A stretch of DNA of 54,907 nt from an uncultured Clostridia bacterium. GTDB taxonomy: Bacteria; Bacillota; Clostridia; TANB77; CAG-508. The notes below the pieces were generated by a model. The model had not been told where the DNA came from. It worked only from the letters and a program-made list of their open reading frames with translations, and searched no databases. Positions 9,707-18,736 of the stretch are shown in pieces. Location of the stretch: positions 1-54,907 of the forward strand of contig CANQLH010000011.1 of NCBI GenBank assembly GCA_947624655.1, in the 5' to 3' direction. Positions within the stretch are counted from its first letter, which is position 1. Each line of letters starts with the position of its first letter. The translations under genes were made by a program, and so were the position numbers.

Positions 9707-10788
9707 CTACTTTCTCTACAAAATCTATGATTTTCTTTCTAAATTCTTCTTCGTCAAACTTCATTGCATGGTTTCTTATTTCTTGTTTATCAAAATTCAT
9801 TCTTTCAAACTTCTTTATTGCATCCTTTACATCTTCTACTGTCTGATTTTCAAAGAATATTCCTGTTTTTCCATCAATTACTGAATCTAGTATTCCGCCT
9901 CTTCCATAAGCAATTACTGGTCTTCCGTGATGCCTGTGCTTCGACTGGAACTATTCCAAAGTCTTCTTCTCCTGGATAAAGAAGTGCCTTACATTCTGCC
10001 ATATATTTTTTTATAACATTATCTGGTTGTCTACCAAGGAATGTAATGTTATCACATCCTTTGGCTATTTCTTGTAGATTTTCCTTTTCTGGTCCTTCTC
10101 CTATTACAACCAATTTTTTATTTAATTCTTTGCACGCTTTAACTGCAAGGTCAAATCTCTTATATTTTACAAGTCTTGATAAAACTAAATAATAATCACC
10201 ATCTATATTTGAAATATTAAAGAAATTGCATCTAACTGGCGGATTTATAACAATAGCATCTCTCTTATAATGTTTTTTTATCCTATTTCTTACTTCATTT
10301 GAATTTGCTATAAAATAGTCAACTCTGTTACTCGACACAACATCCCATATTCGCATATAGTGGAGTAGTAATTTAACTAGTTTCTTTTTTAATCCTTTCA
10401 TACTTTCAATATACTCATCTCTTTTTTCCCATGCATAACGCATTGGTGTATGACAATAGCATATATGTATACTATTAGGATTCGTAATTACTCCTTTTGC
10501 ACATGAACTACTACTACTTATTACAATATCATATTCATTTAAATCGAAGCTTTCAAATGCTTGAGGCATAAAAGGGAAATATTTTTTGTGATTTATATCT
10601 TTCCTTTTGTTTTTCTTTTGCAAACTGCTTGTATGAACCTCTATGTTTCTTAGTTCATCACATAAATCTTCAGGTGCATATAAGCTTGTATATATTGGTG
10701 CATCTTTAAAGCACCTTTTTAGATTTATAACAACTTGTTCTGCTCCCCCCATATTGGTAAGCCAATCATGTACTATTGCAATTTTCAT
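9672..10788 (-). CDS. GT4 glycosyltransferase, read through one CGG site
   Basis: A GT4 enzyme starting MKIAIVHDWLTNMGGAEQVV, a start typical of mannosyl- and glucosyltransferases. The donor domain has YYLVLSRLVKYKRFDLAVKA and LYPGEEDFGIVPVEAQAS. At that point the frame hits CGG (9925-9927). Skipping the C restores GRPVIAYGRGGILDSVIDG, the canonical continuation of the E-x7-E donor motif, and the frame runs to a stop at 9672, giving 371 residues. Read conventionally the protein ends in a nonsense tail 17 codons later. It is the second gene of the operon, 19 bases after manC. Confidence 0.87.
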
Positions 10789-10806
10789 ATATTTATCCTT
10801 TCTAAG

Positions 10807-11835
10807 TTATTTATTTCTAAGTTCGTGGACATCCTTTATTTTATCTCTACTTCCAATAACTATAACTCCATCTGCATCAATACAAAATACATTATCAATA
10901 TCTAATAATATTACCTTCTTATTCCCTGCATAAACAATATTATTTTTAGAATTATAAGATACAATATCGCCTTTTAAATAATTATTTTGTTCATCTGCCT
11001 TTATATATCTAGTAAGTGACATCCATGTACCAATATCATCCCATCCAAAATCACTAGGTATTACATAGATATTATTAGATTTTTCCATTACTGCATAATC
11101 AATTGAAATAGCCTCACAATCTGGATATAGTTTTTCTAGAGCTTCTTTATAATTTTTATCTTCTATTTTTGGCAATTTTTCTAGAATTTTGTATCCAGAA
11201 TAATTTTCTTCAAGTTCTTTTAACATATTTTTTATATTGAAAATAAACATTCCTGCATTCCATAAATAGTTACCTTCGTCAAGATATTTCTTAGCATTAT
11301 CTAAATTTGGTTTTTCAACAAATCTATCTATTTTTATTACTTTATCATCAGATTTGTTAAATTTAATATAACCATATCCTGTTTCTGGTCTGTTAGGTGT
11401 TATCCCTATTGTGACAATAGCTTTTTTATTTTTATTTTCTACATAATCATTTGCACACATCAATGTTTTACAGAATTCGTCTTTATTTCCTATTGCATGG
11501 TCTGATGGAAGAACTGCAACATTTGCATCTTCAAATATTTGATTTATGTACATGCTTGCAAGCAAAATACAAGGTGCAGTATTCCTTCCAACTGGTTCAA
11601 CTATAATATTTTGATTTGGTAAATCACTAAGCTGAGTGCTAACTAAATCCTTATATTTTTCTCCAGTTACAACAAATATTCTTTCTTTAGGAATTATTTT
11701 CAATAATCTTTCATATGTAAGTTGTATCATTGTTTTATCATCTATTAAATTTATAAATTGTTTTGGCATTTCTTCTGTTGATTTAGGCCAAAATCTTGTC
11801 CCTTTTCCCCCTGCCATAATTACCGCACAAAGCAT
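10807..11835 (-). CDS. manC: mannose-1-phosphate guanylyltransferase
   Basis: This enzyme makes GDP-mannose from mannose-1-phosphate and GTP. The nucleotidyltransferase signature AVIMAGGKGTRFWPKST is at the extreme N-terminus, followed by PKQFINLIDD and VEPVGRNTAPC (about residue 80) and the sugar-binding FVEKPNLDNA. At 342 residues it is the short form without the C-terminal cupin isomerase domain. That agrees with a separate manA at the other end of the operon. It is the first gene of the operon and has its own promoter. The supply of GDP-mannose implies that at least one of the four GT4 enzymes downstream is a mannosyltransferase. Confidence 0.93.
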   Translation of the reverse strand: MLCAVIMAGGKGTRFWPKSTEEMPKQFINLIDDKTMIQLTYERLLKIIPKERIFVVTGEKYKDLVSTQLSDLPNQNIIVEPVGRNTAPCILLASMYINQIFEDANVAVLPSDHAIGNKDEFCKTLMCANDYVENKNKKAIVTIGITPNRPETGYGYIKFNKSDDKVIKIDRFVEKPNLDNAKKYLDEGNYLWNAGMFIFNIKNMLKELEENYSGYKILEKLPKIEDKNYKEALEKLYPDCEAISIDYAVMEKSNNIYVIPSDFGWDDIGTWMSLTRYIKADEQNNYLKGDIVSYNSKNNIVYAGNKKVILLDIDNVFCIDADGVIVIGSRDKIKDVHELRNK

Positions 11836-11876
11836 AATTTTATCCTCCAGTTTAAAAGTTATTTTCTAACATGTGT

Positions 11877-11906
11877 ATTATATAATAAATCATACTAAAA
11901 TATCAA
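11877..11906 (-). promoter_or_regulatory. promoter of the polysaccharide operon
   Basis: TTGATA (11901-11906), an 18-base spacer and TATAAT (11877-11882) stand about 40 bases before the manC ATG, which has GGAGG as its ribosome binding site. Confidence 0.65.
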
Positions 11907-11944
11907 GTAAATTAAGAATATATTTATAAATTATATTATCTTAT

Positions 11945-11989
11945 TAAATAAAATGAGCCCGCTATGTTTTTTTAACATTTTCGGACTCA
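11945..11989 (-). terminator. terminator after the bactofilin-like gene
   Basis: On the minus strand TGAGTCCG pairs with CGGGCTCA around a loop that itself contains ATGTT/AACAT, followed by TTTTATTT. It lies 23 bases after the stop of the gene at 12013 and insulates it from the manC promoter. Confidence 0.6.
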
Positions 11990-12012
11990 ATTTATATAAT
12001 ATTTATTTATCT

Positions 12013-13329
12013 TTACTCAGTTACTTTTTCTTTTTTTCTTTTATCAAATTGATAAAGTACTGTTATTCCAATTCCAACTAAGAATATTGCAATTGTTACC
12101 CATCCACCAATTATAGGTATCTGTCTAATTAAGAATATTACAGCTGATACTGGTATAATCATTAATAATTTTTTCCATATTGAATTAATAGTTTCTATTT
12201 TACTTGATATAAATTCGTTTATTGCTATTGTTACAACTGCACTGTTAATAAATAATGCAATAGCATATATTATTATCGTTAAAAAGCCAAGTGATACACC
12301 AATTCCTGTTAATATAAGTATAAATGCTATTATTGGAACTATTATTGTAAATGCAGCTCCTACTGTTCCTGCAAGTAATGCTCTTGTAGACACATATTCC
12401 TTTGTTTTCTCTACAAATTTAGGAGCCAAGAATATTATTAAAGCATATATAATTAATGCAAAAACTGCATTTTCTATGGCTCTGTATATATAGTCAAAAA
12501 CAACATTTCCATCTGCTTCTTCTTTTTTCTGTTCAGTATATTTTATTTCTCCATTTACTTCAATTTTATCTGTATTTTCTAAAGCTTTCTCTGATGTATA
12601 ATTAAAATTTCTACCAACAAATAATGCTGTTTCATCATCTTCATTTTCAAAAACTGTTATATTTTTTGCTACTAAGTCTACATCTCTTCCAATACTTCCG
12701 ACTAATTTTGTTTCACTTGATGCAAGTTTTAAATCTCTATAAACAACACCTGTATTTTGCATATCAAAATTCTCACACGCAGCATACATATCATAAGCAA
12801 AACCTTTTAATACAATATTTTCAGCGCAAGCAAATACATCACATGCAATATATGCTCCTTCCTCTATTGTTACATTTGGAGCAAAGATATATAATGAACC
12901 ATTTACTTGACCTTTTATTGTAACATTTTGACCAAATATATATACATTTCCATCAACGTTTTTATCCATTACGTAATCTGTACTATTTCCATCTTCTGAA
13001 TAAAAAACGTATAAATCTCCTTCATATATATCTAACTCTTCATGATTATGTTCTTGTTCTTGATTCTCTTCTGGATTTTCTTCTGTATTTTCTTCAGGAT
13101 TCACTTCTTGGTTTTCCTCTGGATTTGCTTCTTGGTTTTCTCCTGAATTTTCCTCTTGATTCGTTTCTACAACTGGATTTTCTGTATTTTCACCTTGAGT
13201 ATCTTCTGAAATAGGCATTATATCATATTCTCCTCCTTCAGTCTCTGTTGCAGATACTCTTGTACCAATAAAAGAAACAATTACCATAAATATCAATGCC
13301 AATGTTAATAATAATTTTGTTTTTTTCAT
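12013..13329 (-). CDS. secreted bactofilin-like (polymer-forming) membrane protein
   Basis: A 438-residue protein. Residues 1-27 form a signal peptide (KKTKLLLTLALIFMVIVSFIG). Residues 35-98 are a low-complexity Glu/Asn segment of repeated N-P-E-E-N units. Residues 100-250 have the alternating hydrophobic pattern of a right-handed beta-helix, with segments such as VDGNVYIFGQNVTIKGQVNG, like the bactofilin/polymer-forming cytoskeletal family. Residues 285-425 contain four to five membrane helices. The beta-helix would face outward after signal cleavage, so a wall-facing scaffold is more likely than a cytoskeletal role; that is inference. Good AGGAGGG site and a consensus promoter. Confidence 0.75.
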   Translation of the reverse strand: MKKTKLLLTLALIFMVIVSFIGTRVSATETEGGEYDIMPISEDTQGENTENPVVETNQEENSGENQEANPEENQEVNPEENTEENPEENQEQEHNHEELDIYEGDLYVFYSEDGNSTDYVMDKNVDGNVYIFGQNVTIKGQVNGSLYIFAPNVTIEEGAYIACDVFACAENIVLKGFAYDMYAACENFDMQNTGVVYRDLKLASSETKLVGSIGRDVDLVAKNITVFENEDDETALFVGRNFNYTSEKALENTDKIEVNGEIKYTEQKKEEADGNVVFDYIYRAIENAVFALIIYALIIFLAPKFVEKTKEYVSTRALLAGTVGAAFTIIVPIIAFILILTGIGVSLGFLTIIIYAIALFINSAVVTIAINEFISSKIETINSIWKKLLMIIPVSAVIFLIRQIPIIGGWVTIAIFLVGIGITVLYQFDKRKKEKVTE

Positions 13330-13366
13330 TTTTCCCTCCTAATTAATTAAATAAAAATATACCTTA

Positions 13367-13395
13367 ATAATATATTTTATCCATTGTAATGTCAA
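13367..13395 (-). promoter_or_regulatory. promoter of the bactofilin-like gene
   Basis: TTGACA (13390-13395), a 17-base spacer and TATTAT (13367-13372) lie upstream of the ATG at 13329, which is preceded by AGGAGGG. Confidence 0.7.
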
Positions 13396-13430
13396 TATAT
13401 AAATTAAATATTATTTTCTTATTCAATATA

Positions 13431-14744
13431 TTAATGTACATATATACATCCTATATCTTTTCTGTAATTTAACTTTTCATCCACATTTCCTTCTAGTGCT
13501 TTATAAACCCTTCTTTTTGCTTCATCCATTGAAGTATCTGTCGTAACAGCAGCAAATAATCTTGAGTTTCCAACACTTTCATAATTATCTCCTTCTATTT
13601 GCTTGCTACTTGCAAAATATATTTTTATATTTTGCTTTTCTATTTTTTCTCTTCTTAATATAAATTTGCAAGGCTCTTTTGATGAAGAAATAGCATAGTT
13701 TGGAGATACAACATAAACAGTAAATGTATTAGTCTTTTTAAACTTACAGTTTTCTTCACTTAAAGTTTGATTTTGTATATTTTTAAATAATTCTGCAAAT
13801 GGAGTTTCTATCGCATTTAGGATATTTAGTGACTCTGGATCACCAAATCTTGCGTTAAATTCTATGAATTTTATTCCATCTTCACATTTGAAAAATCCGC
13901 CATATATTACTCCATTAAATTCTAACGAATCTTTATTAACATATTCTAATGTTTTTATCATTAATTCTTTACATTTTTCAATATCTTTTTCTGTTAAAAA
14001 TGGGAGCAACCCATTATCAAATCCAAGGCATCCCATTCCACCTGTTCCTGGACCTTTGTCCTCATCAAATCTATATGGATAATCAAATGTAGTTGGCGTA
14101 ACAACAATATTTTTACCATCTGTTAAGCCTGTTACAGTAAATTCTCTGCCTTGTACCTTATCTTGTACAATTACATTTCCACTAGCTTCTAAGCAAGATT
14201 TTGCATATTCAAAGCCTTCTTCCTTTCCTTTAAAATGTATTCCTCCTACTTTAACACCTTTTCCTCCAGTTAGGCCTTCTGGTTTTACAACAAAATTGTC
14301 ATTTGCATAGCTATCTACAACTTTTCTTAAAGTTTCTAAATCTGTTATATTATAATTTTTGATTACCATTTCTGGAGCAATCTTTTCTACTATGCTCAAG
14401 GCATATGTTTTACTCCATTCTAGTTTTGCACCTTTCGAAGTAGGGCCAAAGGTCTTTAATCCTAATTCTCTTGCTAAGTCTATTAATCCCTCTTGCAATA
14501 GATTATCACTACTAATTACGCAATTTTGTATTCCCTCTTCTTGTATAAATTTTTTTACTAATTCCTTATCAAATGGGTTTCCAATTATGTACTTTCCTTG
14601 AGACTTTTCAGCAAATTCTGCTATGCTTACATTCTTATAAGGCATTATAGAATAAAGACTATAATCTTTTGATACATATTCTGCAATTACAGCTTCTCTT
14701 CCACCATTACCTAATAATAAACATTTTTCCATTCTTTTCTCCAT
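13431..14744 (-). CDS. purD: phosphoribosylamine-glycine ligase (GAR synthetase)
   Basis: Second step of purine synthesis: ATP-dependent joining of glycine to phosphoribosylamine. An ATP-grasp enzyme of about 435 residues. Visible motifs are the N-terminal LLLGNGGREA, FVVKPEGLTGGKGVKV (ATP-binding loop, about residue 150), DKGPGTGGMGCLG, and the metal-binding FIEFNARFGDPES near residue 290. The first ATG at 14744 or the ATG at 14732 (MEKCLLLGNGG) could be used; the second is closer to the family start. Unusually, no other pur gene is nearby. Glycine use here is unrelated to the CGG finding. Confidence 0.9.
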   Translation of the reverse strand: MEKRMEKCLLLGNGGREAVIAEYVSKDYSLYSIMPYKNVSIAEFAEKSQGKYIIGNPFDKELVKKFIQEEGIQNCVISSDNLLQEGLIDLARELGLKTFGPTSKGAKLEWSKTYALSIVEKIAPEMVIKNYNITDLETLRKVVDSYANDNFVVKPEGLTGGKGVKVGGIHFKGKEEGFEYAKSCLEASGNVIVQDKVQGREFTVTGLTDGKNIVVTPTTFDYPYRFDEDKGPGTGGMGCLGFDNGLLPFLTEKDIEKCKELMIKTLEYVNKDSLEFNGVIYGGFFKCEDGIKFIEFNARFGDPESLNILNAIETPFAELFKNIQNQTLSEENCKFKKTNTFTVYVVSPNYAISSSKEPCKFILRREKIEKQNIKIYFASSKQIEGDNYESVGNSRLFAAVTTDTSMDEAKRRVYKALEGNVDEKLNYRKDIGCIYVH

Positions 14745-14788
14745 CCTTTCACTTTGCTTATATATAAAGCATTTTTTTATTTTAATAT

Positions 14789-15292
14789 TTATTTTTTTAC
14801 AATGTTACGTATATCAATTAGACTCTTGTTATATTCTTTTCGAATTTTTCTTCTTATTATTGCAATTTTTATTATATAATAAGCAAAACATACTAATGTT
14901 ACTGTGAGTATTAAAGTTCCATATGTTGCATAATAAATTGAATATAAATATACTAAATATAAGGTAAAAATACCAATTACCATAACTTCTATTCCATGAA
15001 GCCATATTCCCTCATTGTCTTTTCTATATCCAAGTTCCAAAATAAAAATAGTAATTATTAGTAGCATAATCGAAAATACTTTTAAATCCATTATATATGT
15101 ATCTGTTGGGATGTTATTCATTCCTATATTTAATGAGGCTAAATATATTACTATTATTGTAGCTATAATAATATTCTCAAAAATTTTAGAATTAATTTTT
15201 TCTTTTATTTCTTGAGGAAATTTCTTTTTTTCTTCTAATTCTTTTTCAAGTTTTTCTATATTAGATGCATTATTCCTATCTCTTCTTCTCAT
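14789..15292 (-). CDS. small four-helix membrane protein, unknown
   Basis: A 167-residue protein not assigned to a family. Residues 1-35 are charged (RRRDRNNASNIEKLEKELEE, probable short coiled coil). Four hydrophobic helices follow at about 40-58, 70-88, 100-118 and 122-145, then a basic tail. The start follows AGGAGG. It lies 11 bases after rbgA and is probably co-transcribed with it. A general role in membrane or ribosome biology cannot be claimed. Confidence 0.7.
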   Translation of the reverse strand: MRRRDRNNASNIEKLEKELEEKKKFPQEIKEKINSKIFENIIIATIIVIYLASLNIGMNNIPTDTYIMDLKVFSIMLLIITIFILELGYRKDNEGIWLHGIEVMVIGIFTLYLVYLYSIYYATYGTLILTVTLVCFAYYIIKIAIIRRKIRKEYNKSLIDIRNIVKK

Positions 15293-15303
15293 AAGTCCTC
15301 CTT

Positions 15304-16218
15304 TTATTTATTAATTAAGGCTTTTTCCAATGTGATTTTTCCAATTCTTGCAGTTCTAAAGTCTTGTAATATTAGCTCTGAAGTCTTATTCATGTCTACT
15401 CGTCCACCTGTAACTAATGCTCCCTTTTTTCTTCCTATTTGTTCCATTATTTCTAGTATTGTTTCATTTTCATTATCGTTTTTTTTAATTTTCTCCTCTA
15501 GTTCATTATTATTAAATTCGTACTTTTGTGCTACAAGCTCTAAAAAGTTATCTAATAAATATTTTAATAAATAAAATGCAATTTCCTGTTTGTCTAATAT
15601 TTCATCCTTAATCGTTCCTGTAAATGCTAAATTTAGTCCTACTTCATCATTTTCAAATTTAGGCCAAAGTACCCCTGGCGTATCTAATAGTTCAATATTT
15701 TTGTTAACTCTTATCCATTCTTTTTTTAGTGTTATTCCAGGTTTATTTCCAACTTTGGCTGTTGACTTTTTTGAGATTCTGTTAATAAAAGATGATTTTC
15801 CAACATTTGGTATACCTAAAACTAAAACTCTTATGATTTTACCTATACGACCTTTTTTTGCATTTTCCTCTATTTCATTTTTCATAACCTGTTCTATTTT
15901 TCTAATTACATTGTTTATTCCTGTCCCATCATTTGAATTTACAGTTACTGCTTCAAGACCTTTGCTTCTAAAATATTGTTGCCAAGCTTTTGTTTCTTTC
16001 TCATCTGCTAAATCACACTTATTTAATACAATAATTCTTTTCTTTTTTTGTATAATCTTATTAAATTCTGGATTTTGACTTGATTTTGGTATACGTGCAT
16101 CCAATATTTCGATTACAACATCTATTAGCTTCATGTCTTCTATTATTTCTCTCTTAGCTTTAGCCATATGGCCCGGATACCAGTTGATGTTTGTTTTATT
16201 TTCGGTCATCTTCTTCAC
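15304..16218 (-). CDS. rbgA: ribosome biogenesis GTPase A
   Basis: A circularly permuted GTPase required late in 50S assembly. G motifs occur in permuted order: NKCDLAD (G4, about residue 66), GIPNVGKSSFINR (G1, about 133) and DTPGVLWPK (G3, about 178). The N-terminal family signature WYPGHMAKAKR is at residue 13, and the C-terminal helical RNA-binding domain follows. Length (about 300) fits the family. The ATG at 16209 (MTENKTNINWYPG) is a better start than 16218. The start region lies inside a 31-base direct repeat created next to the neighbouring nuclease gene, so this gene's translation start overlaps the nuclease stop. Confidence 0.92.
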   Translation of the reverse strand: MKKMTENKTNINWYPGHMAKAKREIIEDMKLIDVVIEILDARIPKSSQNPEFNKIIQKKKRIIVLNKCDLADEKETKAWQQYFRSKGLEAVTVNSNDGTGINNVIRKIEQVMKNEIEENAKKGRIGKIIRVLVLGIPNVGKSSFINRISKKSTAKVGNKPGITLKKEWIRVNKNIELLDTPGVLWPKFENDEVGLNLAFTGTIKDEILDKQEIAFYLLKYLLDNFLELVAQKYEFNNNELEEKIKKNDNENETILEIMEQIGRKKGALVTGGRVDMNKTSELILQDFRTARIGKITLEKALINK

Positions 16219-16224
16219 CTTCTT
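16194..16224. repeat. direct repeat, rbgA-proximal copy
   Basis: An imperfect repeat of about 31 bases (shared core TTTTATTTTCGGTNATCTT on the + strand) that recurs at 17260-17290. The pair brackets the YhcG-type nuclease gene, and this copy holds the rbgA start and the nuclease stop. Confidence 0.6.
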
Positions 16225-17311
16225 CTTTAGCTAATTCGTATAATTCTTTCTCATCTTTAATTATTTTTATCAATTCTTCTTTAGATGGCAAATATGTTAA
16301 ATATTTTGATGCATATACATTTTTAACTTTATCTCCTAAAGTCATTTCTACTACTGCATCATCTTTATCTGCACACAACAGTATTCCTATTGGTTCATTT
16401 TCGCCTTCAATCATTTGTGTTTTTTTATAATAATTCACATACATTTGCATTTGTCCTAGGTCTTGATGTGTTAATTTTCCAATTTTCAAATCTATTATAA
16501 CAAAACATTTAGCTAATCTGTTATAAAAAATTAAATCTGGATAATAATATTCTGAACCTATTTTTATTCTTTGCTGATTGGCTACAAATGAAAATCCTCT
16601 ACCTAATTCAAGTAAAAATTCTGTTAAATGTGATAGTAATGTTTTTTCTAAATCTGTTTCCAAATAATTTCTATTTTCTTTGAGTCCTGCAAACTCGAAA
16701 ATATATGGTGTTTTTAATAATTCTTCTGGTTGTTTTTCTATTAATCCTTTTTTAGAAATTTCTATTATTAAATTTTTATCTGGTGATATTATATACCTAT
16801 CATACAATTTAGTATTGATTTGTCTACGTAATTCTCTACATCCCCAATTAGATTTAATTGCTTCTTGTTCATAGAAATCTCTTTCTTCTTTTCTATTTAT
16901 TTTAATTAGTTCTTGAAAGTGAGCCCAACTCAATTCAGTCGACACTGTCGACCAAATTGGATAAAACTCATAAAATCTACGCATTCTTCTTATACTAACG
17001 GATGAAAAGCCACTTCCAAATTCGTTAGTCAGCTTGCTAGATAAAACATCTATGATTTTTTTACCATAACTTGCCTTCGTACTATTTTCTGATAGTTCAT
17101 ATGTTATTTTCCCTACATACCAATATACTTCCGTCATGGTAGTATCAATATGTTTAAACATTTTTTCTCTAGCAATTATTATTTTATTTCGTATATCTTG
17201 ATAAATATTTTCAATATTTGTTAATTCATTTTCATTACTTAATATCATTTCATTTTTCATTTTATTTTCGGTTATCTTTTCACTTCCTTTTGCTAATTTC
17301 ACTGCTTTCAA
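16196..17311 (-). CDS. YhcG/DUF1016-type PD-(D/E)XK nuclease
   Basis: A 371-residue protein with the N-terminal DUF1016 helical domain, seen in EVYWYVGKITYE, SVSIRRMRRFYEFYP and LSWAHFQELIKI, and the C-terminal nuclease domain. In the latter YYYPDLIFYN and FVIIDLKIG give the D...(D/E)-x-K metal site near residues 285-305. Members occur beside restriction and defence genes; the exact substrate is not established. The first in-frame start is TTG at 17311; an ATG at 17260 (MKNEMILSN) is an alternative. The gene is flanked by a direct repeat and overlaps rbgA by about 14 bases, both signs of insertion. Confidence 0.85.
   Translation of the reverse strand: MKAVKLAKGSEKITENKMKNEMILSNENELTNIENIYQDIRNKIIIAREKMFKHIDTTMTEVYWYVGKITYELSENSTKASYGKKIIDVLSSKLTNEFGSGFSSVSIRRMRRFYEFYPIWSTVSTELSWAHFQELIKINRKEERDFYEQEAIKSNWGCRELRRQINTKLYDRYIISPDKNLIIEISKKGLIEKQPEELLKTPYIFEFAGLKENRNYLETDLEKTLLSHLTEFLLELGRGFSFVANQQRIKIGSEYYYPDLIFYNRLAKCFVIIDLKIGKLTHQDLGQMQMYVNYYKKTQMIEGENEPIGILLCADKDDAVVEMTLGDKVKNVYASKYLTYLPSKEELIKIIKDEKELYELAKEEGEEDDRK
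17260..17290. repeat. direct repeat, distal copy
   Basis: The partner of the repeat at 16194-16224, with about 85 percent identity by eye. It lies inside the first codons of the nuclease frame, where the codons I-T-E-N-K echo M-T-E-N-K of RbgA. This supports the nuclease gene having been inserted at the rbgA start. Confidence 0.55.
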
Positions 17312-17316
17312 AATTT

Positions 17317-17362
17317 AAGTGTTCAGATTTGAACACTTTTCTAATCCCGTCGAATTCGACGG
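17317..17362. promoter_or_regulatory. two perfect palindromes upstream of the nuclease gene
   Basis: AAGTGTTCA/TGAACACTT (9-base arms, 4-base centre, 17317-17338) and CCGTCGAATTCGACGG (fully palindromic, 17347-17362) lie directly before the nuclease start. They could be operator sites, a boundary hairpin or a terminator for the gene at 17393; nothing chooses between these. Confidence 0.4.
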
Positions 17363-17392
17363 AATTAAATTTAAATTAATTTCATATTAAAT

Positions 17393-17860
17393 TTACAATC
17401 TATATTGGTTTTTATCTGCTCTTTCATCTAGTTTTCTATCAAAGTCTTTATTTTTATAAAACCAGTCCGTTTTTTTATCAACAGGATGTGCTTTTCTGTT
17501 TTTATCTAATAGTAAGTCAAATAAAACTGCTAAAGGTAAAGCAATTCCAATAAAATCAAATACTAAATCCATATAGATATTTATGTTAATTCCTTGTCCC
17601 ATATTTGCTACTATATTAAATATGCTAGTTCCAAAATATAATCCATAACTAACTAAGTATATTAATCCTCCTAAAGTACTTCTTTTTATAACTAGAATAA
17701 TTGCAACAAAAGTTAGAAATAATAATACTATTTCAAAATTAAAATCTGTTGGTTGTGTTATAAAATCTATGCCTAAGTTATAGCAAAAAGCCACAATAAT
17801 TCTAAATATCCAAAACATTATCATAAATATAACAAATAAATAAGTAGTTAAATTTTTCAT
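17393..17860 (-). CDS. small four-helix membrane protein, unknown
   Basis: A 155-residue protein of unknown family. Four hydrophobic segments (about residues 5-27, 42-60, 65-82 and 95-115) are followed by a charged tail rich in Asp, Lys and Arg (KKTDWFYKNKDFDRKLDERA). The start follows AGGAAAA. Its divergent neighbour is the sortase gene. Nothing in the sequence indicates its role. Confidence 0.65.
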   Translation of the reverse strand: MKNLTTYLFVIFMIMFWIFRIIVAFCYNLGIDFITQPTDFNFEIVLLFLTFVAIILVIKRSTLGGLIYLVSYGLYFGTSIFNIVANMGQGININIYMDLVFDFIGIALPLAVLFDLLLDKNRKAHPVDKKTDWFYKNKDFDRKLDERADKNQYRL

Positions 17861-17973
17861 ACGTTTTCCTCTTTTCTTTTTTAATTTATATTAGATATTC
17901 TATCATATACGAATTTTTTTATCAATAAAAGTTAACAATATTTATAATTAATTATTATGATTGGAGTAAGAAC

Positions 17974-18651
17974 ATGAATCAAATAATATGTACTACGAAA
18001 ACTAATTTTAAAGAGCAAAGAGATTATATACCTAGTAAAAAAATTTTTTTATTAAAAATGCTTTTTTATATTTTAACAGTTTTTTCTATTTTTCTTGCTT
18101 TATATTATATAGCATTTAGATATGATTTATATAAATCAGAAAAATTATCACAAAAATTAATTGATAACTTTAATATTACTGCTCTTTATCCAAAATCTCC
18201 TGATTATACAACAAATTTGCTATCTCAGAAAATCTTGCCAAATGATTCAACAACATCTAGTGCATCTGTAATTGGTTTAATACAAATTAATAAATTAAAC
18301 ATAACATATCCAATTTTATCTGACCTAAATAATGAATTGTTAAAAATTTCTCCATGTAAATTTTATGGTCCAAACCCAAATGAAATTGGCAACTTATGCA
18401 TCGCAGCTCACAATTACAAAAATGGAACTTTTTTTAGCGATATAGCTACTTTAGAAAACGGAGATATAATTACTATATATAATACAAGTGGAACAATAAT
18501 TGATTATATTGTCTATGACATTTATAAAACATCTCCACAGGATTTAGAAGTAATAAATCAGGATACTAACAATTTGAAAATAATAACCTTAGTTACATGT
18601 AATACTTTAGATAATAAATATAGAACTATCGTAAAAGCAAAGGAATTATAA
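17974..18651 (+). CDS. sortase
   Basis: A 225-residue membrane-anchored transpeptidase that cleaves LPxTG-like motifs and joins proteins to the wall. One N-terminal membrane helix lies near residues 26-48. The catalytic His is in LCIAAHNYKNG (about residue 149), the Cys in ITLVTCNTLD (about 207) and the Arg in KYRTIVKAK near the C-terminus. This is one of only two plus-strand genes. TTAACA-18-TATGAT precedes it, and TTGGAG is a good ribosome binding site. The LPKTG protein that converges on it at 18737-19183 is its evident candidate substrate. The precise sortase class is not decided here. Confidence 0.9.
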   Translation: MNQIICTTKTNFKEQRDYIPSKKIFLLKMLFYILTVFSIFLALYYIAFRYDLYKSEKLSQKLIDNFNITALYPKSPDYTTNLLSQKILPNDSTTSSASVIGLIQINKLNITYPILSDLNNELLKISPCKFYGPNPNEIGNLCIAAHNYKNGTFFSDIATLENGDIITIYNTSGTIIDYIVYDIYKTSPQDLEVINQDTNNLKIITLVTCNTLDNKYRTIVKAKEL

Positions 18652-18665
18652 TATTAAACTCAAAC

Positions 18666-18697
18666 AAGCCTTAGAAAAATCTAAGGCTTATTATTAA
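18666..18697 (+). terminator. terminator between sortase and LPKTG gene
   Basis: AAGCCTTAGA pairs perfectly with TCTAAGGCTT across a four-base loop, 14 bases after the sortase stop. Its position between convergent genes suggests that it can serve both strands. Confidence 0.7.
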
Positions 18698-18736
18698 TAA
18701 ATTTTATTTCTAAAATTCAAATTTAATTATTCTATA

